Part shown: one piece after another, positions 22,809 to 31,056 of the stretch | How positions within the stretch are numbered: the first letter of the stretch is position 1 | Layout: every line of letters begins with the position of its first letter | Assembly (NCBI RefSeq): GCF_030700285.1 | Contig: NZ_JAUYZJ010000018.1 | Location: forward strand, 1 to 64,000 | Direction: 5' to 3' | Length of the DNA: 64,000 nt | Source of the DNA: Methylobacterium sp. NEAU K | GTDB lineage: Bacteria; Pseudomonadota; Alphaproteobacteria; Rhizobiales; Beijerinckiaceae | Made by a program: the position numbers and the translations under genes | Notes under the pieces: generated by a model | Database searches by the model: none | What the model was told of the DNA's origin: nothing | Seen by the model: only the letters and a program-made list of their open reading frames with translations

Positions 22809-25048
22809 AACAGCTGCCCGATCGTGTCGAGCAGCTGGCGCTGGTCGAATTTCTGCTTGGTCAGGTAGGCATCCGCGCCGAGATCGAGGCCGCGGGCCAC
22901 GTCCTCGGCGTCCCCGCGCGAGGTCATCAGGATCGTCGGAAGCCGGGCGAAGCGGCCATCGGCGCGCAGGGCCTTGAGCAGGCCAAAGCCATCGAGACGC
23001 GGCATCTCCACGTCGGCGAGCACGAGATCGACGGGCTCGATCTCGGCGCGCAGCCGATCGAGGGCATCCTGACCGTCGACGCAGACGACCACGCGGTAGC
23101 CGGCGGCTTCCAAGATGCCCTTCTCCAAGGTCCGGGTGGTGATCGAATCGTCGACGACGAGGATCGTCGCGCGTGCTGTGGCGCGGGATGCGGTCGTCGA
23201 ACGTGGAGCCTGCGCCATCGTTCCGGCCGATACAACGGCCGACGTGACAGCAGCGCGCGCGGCGAGCCCCTCGGGGTCGAGGACGAGCACCGGCACATCC
23301 CCCGGCAGCACCGCGGTCCCGGCGACCAGGCCGGGATCGGACCCGAAGGACGGGGCGGGCAGGACCAGGAGTGAACGGACGTCGTGCAGGCGGTCGACCG
23401 CGAGCGCGAGGCGGCCGCCACCGGCTCGCAGCAGCACCGCGGTCAGGATGCCCGGGTCGGGCGGCGCGCCGCCCGGGTTGCCGGGATCGGGCGCGGCGGA
23501 GACCGGGCCGAGGATCTCGGCGAGGTCGGTCACCGGGTGGCTGGTCGCCGCGTCGCCGGCACCATGCCGCAGGATCGTGCGGCCCATGGCCAGCGGCAAT
23601 CCGGCCCGCTCCAGGCGCAGCAGGCGCTCCACGACACCACCCGGCAGGGCGTAGGTGCGCCCGCCCGCCTCGACCAGGAGCAGGCTGCGGCGGGCCGCCG
23701 AGAGCGGCAGGCTGAAGACCAGCGCGGTGCCCGCGGGCTCGCGCGGCTCGAGGCGCACGCTGCCGAGGAGCTGGCGCGCCGCGTCCGCCGCCACCGACAG
23801 GCCGTAGCCGCGTCCCGAGAGGGTATCGACGGCCTCCGCGGTGGAGAAGCCGGGCTCGAAGACGAGGCGCAGCAGGGTCTCGGAATCGGCCGGCCCCTCG
23901 GGGGCGAGCAGCCCGCGCGCGCGGGCGGCGGCCTCGATCCGGGTCAGGTCCGGGCCGGGCCCGTCGTCCGACACCGTGACCTGGAGGCGCGACCCGCGCA
24001 CCGCCACCTCCAGCCCGAGCCCCAGCGCCTCGGGCTTGCCGGCGGCACGGCGCAACTCCGGCTGTTGCCAGCCGTGGCTCAGGGCATTGCGCAGGGCGTG
24101 CAGCAGCGGGTCCTTCAGTGCCTGCAGGGTGCCGCGCTCCACCGGCAGGTCGAGGCCTTGCAGGTCGAGATCGACCTCGCGCCCCTGCTCCCGGGCCGTC
24201 TCCCGGATCGAGCGGGCGAGGGGGCCCAGCACGGTCTCGGCCGGGACGAGGGCGAGGCGCTCGGCCCCGGCATGGACCCGGACCGCCGCCGCCTCGATCG
24301 CGCTGGTTGCGGCACCTTGCCGCCGGGACAGTTCCGCGGCCTCGCGAGCGAAGCTGCCGAGGCGGGCCGCGAAGGCGCGCAGTTCGGGTCGCTCCGTTTC
24401 GGCCCCGGCGGCGAGGACCTCGGCGCCGGCACGCAGGTCCCGGGCCAGCCGGGCGAGGCGCGCCAGGCCCTCTGCGGCGGGCGCCTGAGCCGCCAGGGTG
24501 CTGGCGAGGTCATGGCTCGCCCGGGCCAGCGCCTCCACGGCCTCGCCCGGCACCCGCAGGATCGCGGCGCCGGACTCGGCGGGCTCCGGGGGCGCCTTGG
24601 GTGCGGGGGCGGCAGCGACCGGCGCGGCGACCGGCGCGCGCGATGCGGCGGGCGGGGCCGACGCCTCCGGGGCCAGCCCGTGCAGCCCGAGGTACCGCCC
24701 CAGCGCGGCCAGCGCGTCACCCGGCATGTCCGGTCCGGCCCCATCCTTGAGGCCGGCGACGTAGGACTCGATCCGATCGAGGGCGAGGTGCACGGCGTTG
24801 GCCCCGTCCCGGTCGAGGGCGCTCGCGCCGTTGCGGACCCGCTCGAACAGGGTCTCCAGGCGGTGGGCCACCGCCTCCACGGCCGGGAGATCGACGGCGC
24901 GCGCGGCCCCCTTCAGGCTGTGGGCGCGGCGGAACACATCGTTCCAATCCGGCGTCGCGCTGCCCAGCGCGCCGCGGATCGCCGCGATGTGCTCATGGTG
25001 CTCGACCTCGAAGGCCGCGAGCAGGAGCTGGCGGATGTCGGCGGCCAA
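22805..25048 (-). CDS. Hybrid CheA kinase (CheA-REC, WspE-like)
   Basis: This is the histidine kinase of the chemosensory array. An N-terminal Hpt domain has His43 in RAHSLKGAARA. It is followed by a proline/alanine linker, a helical region, a CheA-type HATPase (HALRNALSHG, DDGPGPD, SGRGYGLSV), a CheW-like regulatory domain and a C-terminal receiver (LVLADVEMPRLDGFG). The start is uncertain. The frame stays open far upstream into the MCP gene, but homology begins near AADIRQLLLAAFEVEHHEH. I use a TTG just after the MCP stop, giving 747 residues. The fused receiver is typical of Wsp-like and other non-flagellar clusters. Confidence 0.88.
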   Translation of the reverse strand: MAADIRQLLLAAFEVEHHEHIAAIRGALGSATPDWNDVFRRAHSLKGAARAVDLPAVEAVAHRLETLFERVRNGASALDRDGANAVHLALDRIESYVAGLKDGAGPDMPGDALAALGRYLGLHGLAPEASAPPAASRAPVAAPVAAAPAPKAPPEPAESGAAILRVPGEAVEALARASHDLASTLAAQAPAAEGLARLARLARDLRAGAEVLAAGAETERPELRAFAARLGSFAREAAELSRRQGAATSAIEAAAVRVHAGAERLALVPAETVLGPLARSIRETAREQGREVDLDLQGLDLPVERGTLQALKDPLLHALRNALSHGWQQPELRRAAGKPEALGLGLEVAVRGSRLQVTVSDDGPGPDLTRIEAAARARGLLAPEGPADSETLLRLVFEPGFSTAEAVDTLSGRGYGLSVAADAARQLLGSVRLEPREPAGTALVFSLPLSAARRSLLLVEAGGRTYALPGGVVERLLRLERAGLPLAMGRTILRHGAGDAATSHPVTDLAEILGPVSAAPDPGNPGGAPPDPGILTAVLLRAGGGRLALAVDRLHDVRSLLVLPAPSFGSDPGLVAGTAVLPGDVPVLVLDPEGLAARAAVTSAVVSAGTMAQAPRSTTASRATARATILVVDDSITTRTLEKGILEAAGYRVVVCVDGQDALDRLRAEIEPVDLVLADVEMPRLDGFGLLKALRADGRFARLPTILMTSRGDAEDVARGLDLGADAYLTKQKFDQRQLLDTIGQLL

Positions 25049-25062
25049 GGCGCGATCCGGCC

Positions 25063-26736
25063 TCAGTGCCGATAGCGTTCGGCGAGGGCCATGAGGGCCT
25101 GGGCCAACTCGGTGAGATTGGCCGAGGCCGTCTCGACCTGCCGGGTTCCGGCCGCCGTCTGCTGGCTCGCCTGCCGGATGTTCTGCAGGGCGCCCATCAC
25201 CTGCTCGATGCCCAGCTGCTGCTGGTTCGTGGAGGCCACGATCTGCTGGAAGGTCTGCACGTTCTCCTCGACCCGGGCGGTGATCTCCTCGATGGTGCGC
25301 TGGGTCGTGTCGGAGCGGGTCTTGCCGGCCGCCGCGCGCTTGACCGCCTCCTCGGTGAGCATCACCGATGTGTTGATGCCGCGCTGGATCTCGCCGAGGA
25401 TCCCGCGGACCTGGCCGGTGGCCGCCTTCGCTTGGTCGGCCAGCAGCTTCATCTCCGAGGCGACGACCGCGAAGCTGCGCCCGTTCTCCCCGGCGGCGGC
25501 GGCCTCGATCGCCGCGTTGAGCGCGAGGAGATGCGTGCGCTCCGAGATGTCGTTGACCGTCTCGATGATGTCGCCGATCGTCTGTGTCTTCTCGGAGAGG
25601 CTGACGATGTTGCCGGCCACCGCCTCGGCCTGCTCGCGGATGGCGTCCATGGCCTTGGCGGTATCGGACACGGCGCGCAGCCCCTGGCGCGACGTCTGCG
25701 CGGTGGCCTGCGCGGTGGCGATCACCTCGGTGGCGCGCTTGCTGATCTGGGCGCCCGAATGGGTGATCTCGTCGACCGTGGCGGCGGTCTCCTGCACGGC
25801 GGCGAATTGCTGCTCGACCGAGGCCGCCTGCTCCTGCGCCGAGGCGCGGATCTCGGCCGCGGCGGCGTTCAGGTCGGCCGTGGCGGCGCGGTTCGTCCGC
25901 GCGAGGTCGGAGAGGCCGGCCACCATGGCGTTCAGGGTGACGCCGAGGCGGCCGATCTCGTCGCCACCGCGCGCTTCCAGCCGGCCCGAGAGGTCGCCTT
26001 CGCCGACCCGTTCCACGAAGGCCATCACCGTTTCGAGCGGGCGCACCACCGCTCGGCTGATGAGCCACGTGACGAGGATCGCGAGCAGCACGGCGGCGGC
26101 CAGCGTCAGGTAGATCGAGAGGCGCGAGCGCTCGTAGACCTCCTGCGCGGCGCGCTGGCCGAGGGCCATGCCGCCATCGAGCAGGGTGCGGAGGTTCCGG
26201 ATCCCGTCCAGGAACGGCGCCTGCAGTCGGATGATCTCGTCGTTGCGGGCCTCGACCGCGGCGGTGTCCTGCTTGGCGATCGCCGCGAACTGCGCCTCGC
26301 TCGCGCTCCGGACCTCGCGGAAGGTGCGCTGAGCCTCGGTCGCCGCCGTGGCGGTCCGCTCCCAGACGGAACGGCGCTCGGCGGAGGCCGATTGGGCCCG
26401 GTACTCGGTGGAGAGCTGGAGGATGGCGGCGAGGCGGTTCTCGACCTGGGCGGCGGTCTGGCGCCAGGCGGCCACGGTTTCGTCGGTGCGCACCACCGTC
26501 GCCTGGCCCTGCGACAGCATCGCGATCACGGCGTTGCGGCGCAGGAGCCCGAGGTCGCGGGCCTCGTTCCCCAGATCGTCGAGTTGGCGCAGGACCGACA
26601 TGTCGCGGCGGACGATCATGTCGGTGGTGTCGCGCACCGAACCGATCTGCTCCAGCGCATAGAGGCCGAGGGCCACGATCACCACCGTGACGGCGACGAA
26701 GCCGAGGAGGATGCGTCTTCCGATCGAGAGCGTCAC
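25063..26736 (-). CDS. Methyl-accepting chemotaxis protein
   Basis: This is the receptor of the cluster, 557 residues. Transmembrane segment 1 lies at about 8-30 (ILLGFVAVTVVIVALGLYAL). A periplasmic helical-bundle sensor of about 180 residues follows (four-helix-bundle type by look). Transmembrane segment 2 is LAAAVLLAILVTWLI, then a HAMP domain and the cytoplasmic signalling hairpin with LLALNAAIEAAAAGENGRSFA. The tip reads AAAAGE rather than the more usual AARAGE. No C-terminal CheR-tethering pentapeptide is seen; the end is LAERYRH. It precedes cheA by about 15 nt and is the probable dedicated receptor (WspA position). Confidence 0.93.
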   Translation of the reverse strand: MTLSIGRRILLGFVAVTVVIVALGLYALEQIGSVRDTTDMIVRRDMSVLRQLDDLGNEARDLGLLRRNAVIAMLSQGQATVVRTDETVAAWRQTAAQVENRLAAILQLSTEYRAQSASAERRSVWERTATAATEAQRTFREVRSASEAQFAAIAKQDTAAVEARNDEIIRLQAPFLDGIRNLRTLLDGGMALGQRAAQEVYERSRLSIYLTLAAAVLLAILVTWLISRAVVRPLETVMAFVERVGEGDLSGRLEARGGDEIGRLGVTLNAMVAGLSDLARTNRAATADLNAAAAEIRASAQEQAASVEQQFAAVQETAATVDEITHSGAQISKRATEVIATAQATAQTSRQGLRAVSDTAKAMDAIREQAEAVAGNIVSLSEKTQTIGDIIETVNDISERTHLLALNAAIEAAAAGENGRSFAVVASEMKLLADQAKAATGQVRGILGEIQRGINTSVMLTEEAVKRAAAGKTRSDTTQRTIEEITARVEENVQTFQQIVASTNQQQLGIEQVMGALQNIRQASQQTAAGTRQVETASANLTELAQALMALAERYRH

Positions 26737-26774
26737 GGTCGGGGGTGGCTCCGGTTGGGGGCGCGCCGGCGCGG

Positions 26775-27356
26775 TCAGGGCAGCGCGCGGCGCAGGAGGC
26801 GAGCGAGGTCGATGACGACGAAGTCGGGGCGGTCGTCGCCGGCCGCCGCGGGGGCATAACCCGAAGCGGCCTCGTTTCCCAATCCGTCGGGGTCCGTGCC
26901 GTCCGGCAGCCCCCCGGCGGCAGATCCCGGCGCGCGGACGATTCCCAGCACCCGGTCGACCGCGAGGGCGATGGGCTGCGTCTGGCTCTGGGTTGCGCGC
27001 AGCACGACCAGATGGCCCGCGTCCGGCCCCGCCTCGGACGATGGCTGCGGCCGGCCCAGGGCGCGGGCGAGGCCGAGGACACCGACGATCCGGCCCGAGA
27101 GTGCGATCAGGCCGATCAGCGCGGGCATCGCGCCGGGCATCGGCGTGCAGGGGCGCATCGGCAGCACCTGCGCCACGGCGGCCAGCGGCAGCCCGTAGCG
27201 CTCGCCCCCGCAGGTGCAGACGAGGTGGTCGGCGCCTTCCTCCGACCGTGCCGCGGCGGCGCCCCTCCGGGCCAGAGCCGCGGCGCGCTCGGCCCGCAGG
27301 TCCCGCTCGGTTCGCGGCCGTGGGCCCCGCGCCTGTGCGCTCGGGCGCGCCTCCAT
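26775..27356 (-). CDS. CheW-like coupling protein (WspD-like)
   Basis: This adaptor links receptor and CheA. The ATG overlaps the cheR stop by one base and gives 193 residues. A basic N-terminal extension of about 40 residues (RGPRPRTERDLRAERAAALA) precedes a CheW domain beginning LVCTCGGERYGLPLAAVAQV and including ALIGLIALSGRIVGVLGLA. The second of two cheW genes in the operon, a hallmark of Wsp-like clusters. Confidence 0.88.
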   Translation of the reverse strand: MEARPSAQARGPRPRTERDLRAERAAALARRGAAAARSEEGADHLVCTCGGERYGLPLAAVAQVLPMRPCTPMPGAMPALIGLIALSGRIVGVLGLARALGRPQPSSEAGPDAGHLVVLRATQSQTQPIALAVDRVLGIVRAPGSAAGGLPDGTDPDGLGNEAASGYAPAAAGDDRPDFVVIDLARLLRRALP

Positions 27357-28894
27357 CAGGAACTCCTGCTGCCAGTGCCAGTGCGGCGGGACGCGACGAG
27401 CCCGGCGCGGGCCGCGGCCGCCCCGGCGGCGATCTCGCCGGCCGCCGCGCCGTCCCCCTCGGGCAGGGTCATGTCCGGCCTGAGGGCTTGGCTCAGGGCG
27501 ACGGCGTTGTCGAGGGCGCGGGCCGCCTCCTCCGGGCGGCCCAGGGCGACGAGCAGCAGCCCGAGATGGTAATGGGCCATCACGAAGCCCCGGTCGAGGT
27601 AGAGCGCCGCCCGCAGCGCCCGCTCGGCCTCCGCGTCCCGGCCGAGGCTGCGGGCCAGCAGACCTTCGTAGAAGCGCAAGGCGGGAACGGTCGGATCCCG
27701 GTCGAGGGCGGTGTGCAGCGCCCGCCAGGCCGCGCCGGTCTCGCCCGCATCCGCCAGGGCGCGGATGCGATCGAGGTCTCCGGCCTGTGCCTCGTCCGCG
27801 GCCTGCGTGTCGTCGCCTGCCGCACCGGGCCGCGCGAACGCCGCCGAGGCGGCGGGCGCAAGATGCGGAGCCAGGGCCGCGACAGGACCGACGGAGCCCT
27901 GGACCTCCCACGATTCATCGCCCGCCCGGGTCCGCCGCACCGGGTCCGGCTCCGGCATGGCACGGCTGGCGGCGGAGAGCACCGGCCAGGGGGCGGGTGG
28001 CGGAACCGCGTCCTCAAGGCGGCGATAGGCCACGGTGCCGGGCAGGCTGACGGGGTCGAGGAAGGCCGAGAAGGCCGGGCTCGGCTCGGCATGGCCGAGG
28101 AGCAGCCAGCCGTCCTTCCGCAGCCTGCGGCCGAGACCGCGCACCACCCCGGAGACCGTCTCGGCGTTGAAATAGATCAACACGTTGCGGCACAGGATCA
28201 GGTCGAACCCCTCGCCCTGCAGAGGCATCGGCTCGGCGAGCCTCAGGAGGTTGCCGCGCTCGAACCGGACCAGCGCGCGGAATTCCGGCCGCAGGGCGTA
28301 GCCGCCCTCGCGGTGGATGCCGGGCGCGGGGGGCAGGCGCGTGAAGTAGCGCAGACGCTCCTCAGGGGGCATCGTGCGCAGGGCCCAGCGGCCGTACTCG
28401 GCCGCGCGCGCGGTCGCCAGCGCCTCGCCGCTGATGTCGGTCCCGAGGATGTTGACCCGCCAGTCGGGCAGGGCTTCGCCGAGGGCCTCACGGACCAGGA
28501 TCGCCAGCGAGTAGGCCTCGGCCCCCGTCGAACACCCGGCACTCCAGATCCGCAGGGTGCGCTCGGGCTCCCGCGCCGCGATCAGCCCCGGCAGAATCGT
28601 CTCGCGCAGGGCTTGGAACTGCTCGGCATACCGGAAGAAGAAGGTCTCGCCGACCGTGATCTCGGCCTCGAGATTCGCCCATTCGGCCTCGCCGCGCTGG
28701 CCGTCGGCCAGGAGGGTCCCGTAACCGGTGCAGTCCGGCACCGACGTCGCGCGGAAGCGCCGGCGCAGCCGCTCGACCAGGAGGTCGTCCTTGTCGGCAT
28801 AGTAGTGGTGACCGGTGCGCGTGATGATCCGCGCCTTCAGCTCGGCATAGGCCGGGTCGGCCGGATCTGGGCGGGAATGGCCCGTGCGGGGCAT
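27356..28894 (-). CDS. CheR methyltransferase with TPR tail (WspC-like)
   Basis: The protein methylates receptor glutamates using S-adenosylmethionine. The ATG start gives 512 residues beginning MPRTGHSRPDPADPAY; a TTG eleven codons earlier would overlap the preceding gene. The CheR N-terminal domain is followed by the SAM-binding Rossmann motif RIWSAGCSTGAEAYSLAI and LILCRNVLIYFN. After an Ala/Pro-rich linker the C-terminus carries TPR-like repeats (LRFYEGLLARSLGRDAEAE and AHYHLGLLLVALGRPEEAA). CheR with a TPR tail is the form found in Wsp and other alternative chemosensory systems. Confidence 0.93.
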   Translation of the reverse strand: MPRTGHSRPDPADPAYAELKARIITRTGHHYYADKDDLLVERLRRRFRATSVPDCTGYGTLLADGQRGEAEWANLEAEITVGETFFFRYAEQFQALRETILPGLIAAREPERTLRIWSAGCSTGAEAYSLAILVREALGEALPDWRVNILGTDISGEALATARAAEYGRWALRTMPPEERLRYFTRLPPAPGIHREGGYALRPEFRALVRFERGNLLRLAEPMPLQGEGFDLILCRNVLIYFNAETVSGVVRGLGRRLRKDGWLLLGHAEPSPAFSAFLDPVSLPGTVAYRRLEDAVPPPAPWPVLSAASRAMPEPDPVRRTRAGDESWEVQGSVGPVAALAPHLAPAASAAFARPGAAGDDTQAADEAQAGDLDRIRALADAGETGAAWRALHTALDRDPTVPALRFYEGLLARSLGRDAEAERALRAALYLDRGFVMAHYHLGLLLVALGRPEEAARALDNAVALSQALRPDMTLPEGDGAAAGEIAAGAAAARAGLVASRRTGTGSRSS

Positions 28895-28901
28895 CGCGGG
28901 A

Positions 28902-29402
28902 TCAGGCGGTGGGGGGAAGCGCGGCAAGGCGCTCGGCGGCGGCCTGCGCCAGCGCCGCGACCCGGGCCCGCTCCTTTGCGGTCAGGAGGCTCTCGGTGGC
29001 GAGGGCGTGGACGAGGCGGTCGCCGATGACGATCTCGGCGGCGACGCAGCCGTTGAGGGTCCCGGCCTCCTCGGCCGGCCGGATCGCAGCCTCGGGCACG
29101 CTCACGAGATCGGCGACGCGATCGACCAGATATGCGGTCGCCTCGCCCCGCGTGAGCACGAGATGCGCGTAGAGGCCGGGCTCGGAGGCGGCCGGGCGCA
29201 GGCCCAGCAGGGTCGCCAGATCGATCACCGGAACCGGCGCGCCGCCGAGATTGAGGAAGCCGGCCAGCCAGCCCCCGGTGGCGGGCGGATTGTGCAGATC
29301 CGGCAGCGGCAGGATTTCGGCGACGGCGGCGCGGGGCAGGGCGCAGGGCGTTCCGGCCACGTCGAGGAGGAGATAGGCCGAACCGCTGCTGGCCACCGCC
29401 AC
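28902..29402 (-). CDS. CheW-like coupling protein (WspB-like)
   Basis: This is the first gene of the chemosensory operon. The chosen GTG start has AGAGG upstream and gives 166 residues from MAVASSGSAYLLLDVAGTPC; longer in-frame starts exist but do not resemble CheW. The domain covers most of the protein, with WLAGFLNLGGAPVPVIDLATLLG in the centre and a helical alanine-rich C-terminus. The stop lies seven bases before the cheR ATG. Confidence 0.85.
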   Translation of the reverse strand: MAVASSGSAYLLLDVAGTPCALPRAAVAEILPLPDLHNPPATGGWLAGFLNLGGAPVPVIDLATLLGLRPAASEPGLYAHLVLTRGEATAYLVDRVADLVSVPEAAIRPAEEAGTLNGCVAAEIVIGDRLVHALATESLLTAKERARVAALAQAAAERLAALPPTA

Positions 29403-29606
29403 CCCCTGCCTCTGATACGCGGTCGCGGGACGAGCCGGGACTGGTCGCGAGATAGGCCGCGAGAGCGCGCCAGGCAATCGCCCGATCGATCCGTCGCGGC
29501 ACCGGGGAACCAAGTCTCACCCAACCCGCTTATTTTCCGACGCAGCGGCGCCGTTCCAGACGACGAGCGACGCCTCGCCTGCGCCGGACTACGCCAGGGA
29601 TTGATC

Positions 29607-29852
29607 ATGAGGAAACTACTGTTGGCCGCCGCGTCGCTGACGCTGCTCGCGGGCTCCGCGTACGCTCAGGGCAACGCCCCCTACAACAACATCGGCGCAC
29701 AGGCCGGCGGCCCCCGCGGTGGGGTCGAGCGCGCGGGCGAAGCCGCCGCCATGGAGCAGGGCGCCGCGCCGGCTCGGCGGCCGATGATGCGCAAGCGCAT
29801 GAAGCACAAGCGCATGATGAAGCACCACCGCCGGATGCACCATCAGATGTGA
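29607..29852 (+). CDS. Small secreted His/Met/Lys-rich protein
   Basis: The 81-residue protein begins with a signal peptide (MRKLLLAAASLTLLAGSAYA, then QG). The mature part is Gly/Ala-rich and ends in a strongly basic tail of about 20 residues containing five His and six Met among Lys/Arg (KRMKHKRMMKHHRRMHHQM). A metal- or polyanion-binding role in the periplasm is possible, but function is unknown. It is transcribed divergently from the chemosensory operon and followed by a hairpin and a terminator. Confidence 0.65.
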   Translation: MRKLLLAAASLTLLAGSAYAQGNAPYNNIGAQAGGPRGGVERAGEAAAMEQGAAPARRPMMRKRMKHKRMMKHHRRMHHQM

Positions 29853-29860
29853 TCGGCCCG

Positions 29861-29882
29861 GGTGCCGCCACTCGGCGGCACC
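29861..29882 (+). promoter_or_regulatory. Hairpin downstream of the small secreted gene
   Basis: GGTGCCGCC and GGCGGCACC form perfect 9-bp arms around ACTC. There is no T run directly after it; a second structure with a T run follows 12 nt later. Confidence 0.5.
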
Positions 29883-29894
29883 GCTGGGACGTTC

Positions 29895-29925
29895 AGGCCT
29901 GTCGCACCTGCGGCGGGCCTTTTTT
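29895..29925 (+). terminator. Candidate terminator before glpR
   Basis: AGGCC (29895-29899) can pair with GGCCT (29916-29920), with further GC pairing inside, followed by a run of T. The stem is short, so the call is moderate. Confidence 0.45.
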
Positions 29926-29928
29926 CAT

Positions 29929-29962
29929 GGCGCCCAAGCCTTCGCGGCGCCCAAGCCTTCGC
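29929..29962. repeat. 17-bp direct repeat, two copies plus a degenerate third
   Basis: GGCGCCCAAGCCTTCGC occurs twice in tandem (29929-29945 and 29946-29962), followed by a diverged copy beginning GGCGCCCAGAG and another GGCGCCC. It lies in the spacer between the small secreted gene and glpR. Confidence 0.8.
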
Positions 29963-30082
29963 GGCGCCCAGAGCCGAGCCTTCACGGCGCCCGGGTCATG
30001 GCGCGCGGTCGTCCCGCGACGGATACGGTTGCCCGGAGAGGCGGGTCGGTTCACTCTCATGCGAAAGCCGTCTCAACCGGAA

Positions 30083-30102
30083 GATGTTCGCAAACGAACA
30101 TC
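30083..30102. promoter_or_regulatory. GlpR operator upstream of glpR
   Basis: A perfect inverted repeat, GATGTTCG (30083-30090), CAAA, CGAACATC (30095-30102). The core matches the known enterobacterial GlpR operator pattern ATKYTCG-N4-CGMRMAT. It lies 55 nt before glpR, suggesting autoregulation. Confidence 0.75.
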
Positions 30103-30157
30103 CGCACCCGGAAGGGTAGGCCGGCCCGGCGGTGCCGGGGGAATCCAGGGAGTCCCG

Positions 30158-30973
30158 ATGTCACGACCGCTCGACCGGAGATCCGACGACAGGATCGAGG
30201 CGACCGGCGTCGAAGGACGGCGCAGTGCCATCGTGGCGTCGGTGCGCCAGCGCGGCTTCGTCACCATCGAGGCCCTGGCGACGCAGTTCGGCGTCACCGT
30301 GCAGACGATCCGGCGCGACCTGAACGAACTCAGCGCCGAGGGGAGGCTGGAGCGCTACCGCGGCGGCGGCGGCCTGCCCTCCAGCGTGGAGAACATCGAC
30401 TATGCCGACCGACGGGTGACTCTGCTGCCCGAGAAGACCCGGATCGGCCGGCTCGCGGCCAGCCGGATCCCGTCGCACTGCTCGGTCTTCGTGAACATCG
30501 GCACCACCCCGGAGGCGGTGGCCCGGGAACTGACCCGGCACGATGACCTCAGCGTCATCACCAACAACCTCAACGTGGCGATCTCCCTGGCCGAAGCCAC
30601 CGAATTCCGCATCGTTGTGGCGGGGGGCACCGTGCGCAACCGCGACGGCGCGGTGCTCGGGCAGCTCACCTGCGACACGCTCAGCCAGTTCCGGGTCGAC
30701 GTGGCGGTGATCGGCATCAGCGGCATCGATGCCGACGGCGCCCTGCTGGACTACGATTACGAGGAGGTGCGGGCGACGCAGACCATCCTGGCCCATGCCC
30801 GCAGGACCTTCCTGGTGGCAGACCACACCAAGTTCACCCGCCGGCCCATGGTGCAGGTCGGGCGGCTCGACCAGATCGACACCTTCTTCACCGACCGGAT
30901 GCCCCCGCCGGAGATCGTCGCCATGATCGAGCGACAGGGCGTCACCCTGGCCGTCGCAGACGACGAACCATAA
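30158..30973 (+). CDS. glpR: DeoR-family glycerol-3-phosphate regulon repressor
   Basis: The protein is predicted to repress the glp genes in the absence of glycerol 3-phosphate. The ATG with AGGGAG upstream gives 271 residues. The DeoR N-terminal helix-turn-helix is FVTIEALATQFGVTVQTIRR followed by DLNELSAEGRLERYRGG. The sugar-phosphate-sensing domain contains FVNIGTTPEAVARELTRH and the C-terminal VADHTKFTRRPMVQVG. A longer open frame upstream has no support. Assignment as GlpR rests on adjacency to glpD-glpK-glpF and on flanking operators of the GlpR type. Confidence 0.92.
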   Translation: MSRPLDRRSDDRIEATGVEGRRSAIVASVRQRGFVTIEALATQFGVTVQTIRRDLNELSAEGRLERYRGGGGLPSSVENIDYADRRVTLLPEKTRIGRLAASRIPSHCSVFVNIGTTPEAVARELTRHDDLSVITNNLNVAISLAEATEFRIVVAGGTVRNRDGAVLGQLTCDTLSQFRVDVAVIGISGIDADGALLDYDYEEVRATQTILAHARRTFLVADHTKFTRRPMVQVGRLDQIDTFFTDRMPPPEIVAMIERQGVTLAVADDEP

Positions 30974-30982
30974 CGAACATCG

Positions 30983-31002
30983 TTTTTTCGCTTGCGAAAA
31001 TT
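30983..31002. promoter_or_regulatory. Second GlpR-type operator, before glpD
   Basis: TTTTTCG (30984-30990), CTTG, CGAAAAT (30995-31001) is an inverted repeat that fits the same ATKYTCG-N4-CGMRMAT layout with one deviation. A lone half-site CGAACAT lies just upstream at 30974-30980. It overlaps the glpD promoter candidate. Confidence 0.6.
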
Positions 31003-31020
31003 TGTGACCCGCTCAATATA
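30992..31020 (+). promoter_or_regulatory. Candidate glpD promoter overlapping the operator
   Basis: TTGCGA (30992-30997), a 17-nt spacer and AATATA (31015-31020) form a plausible sigma-70 promoter about 30 nt before glpD. The -35 lies inside the operator, consistent with repression by GlpR. Confidence 0.5.
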
Positions 31021-31056
31021 TCCTCAACCCGCCACAAGGGCGGGATTGGAGGAACA

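Noticed and set aside
25049..27082. Upstream extension of the cheA frame to 1425 codons
   Set aside because: The extra part lies over the MCP gene in another frame and reads as Arg/Pro/Gly-rich sequence without similarity. The CheA homology starts only after the MCP stop.
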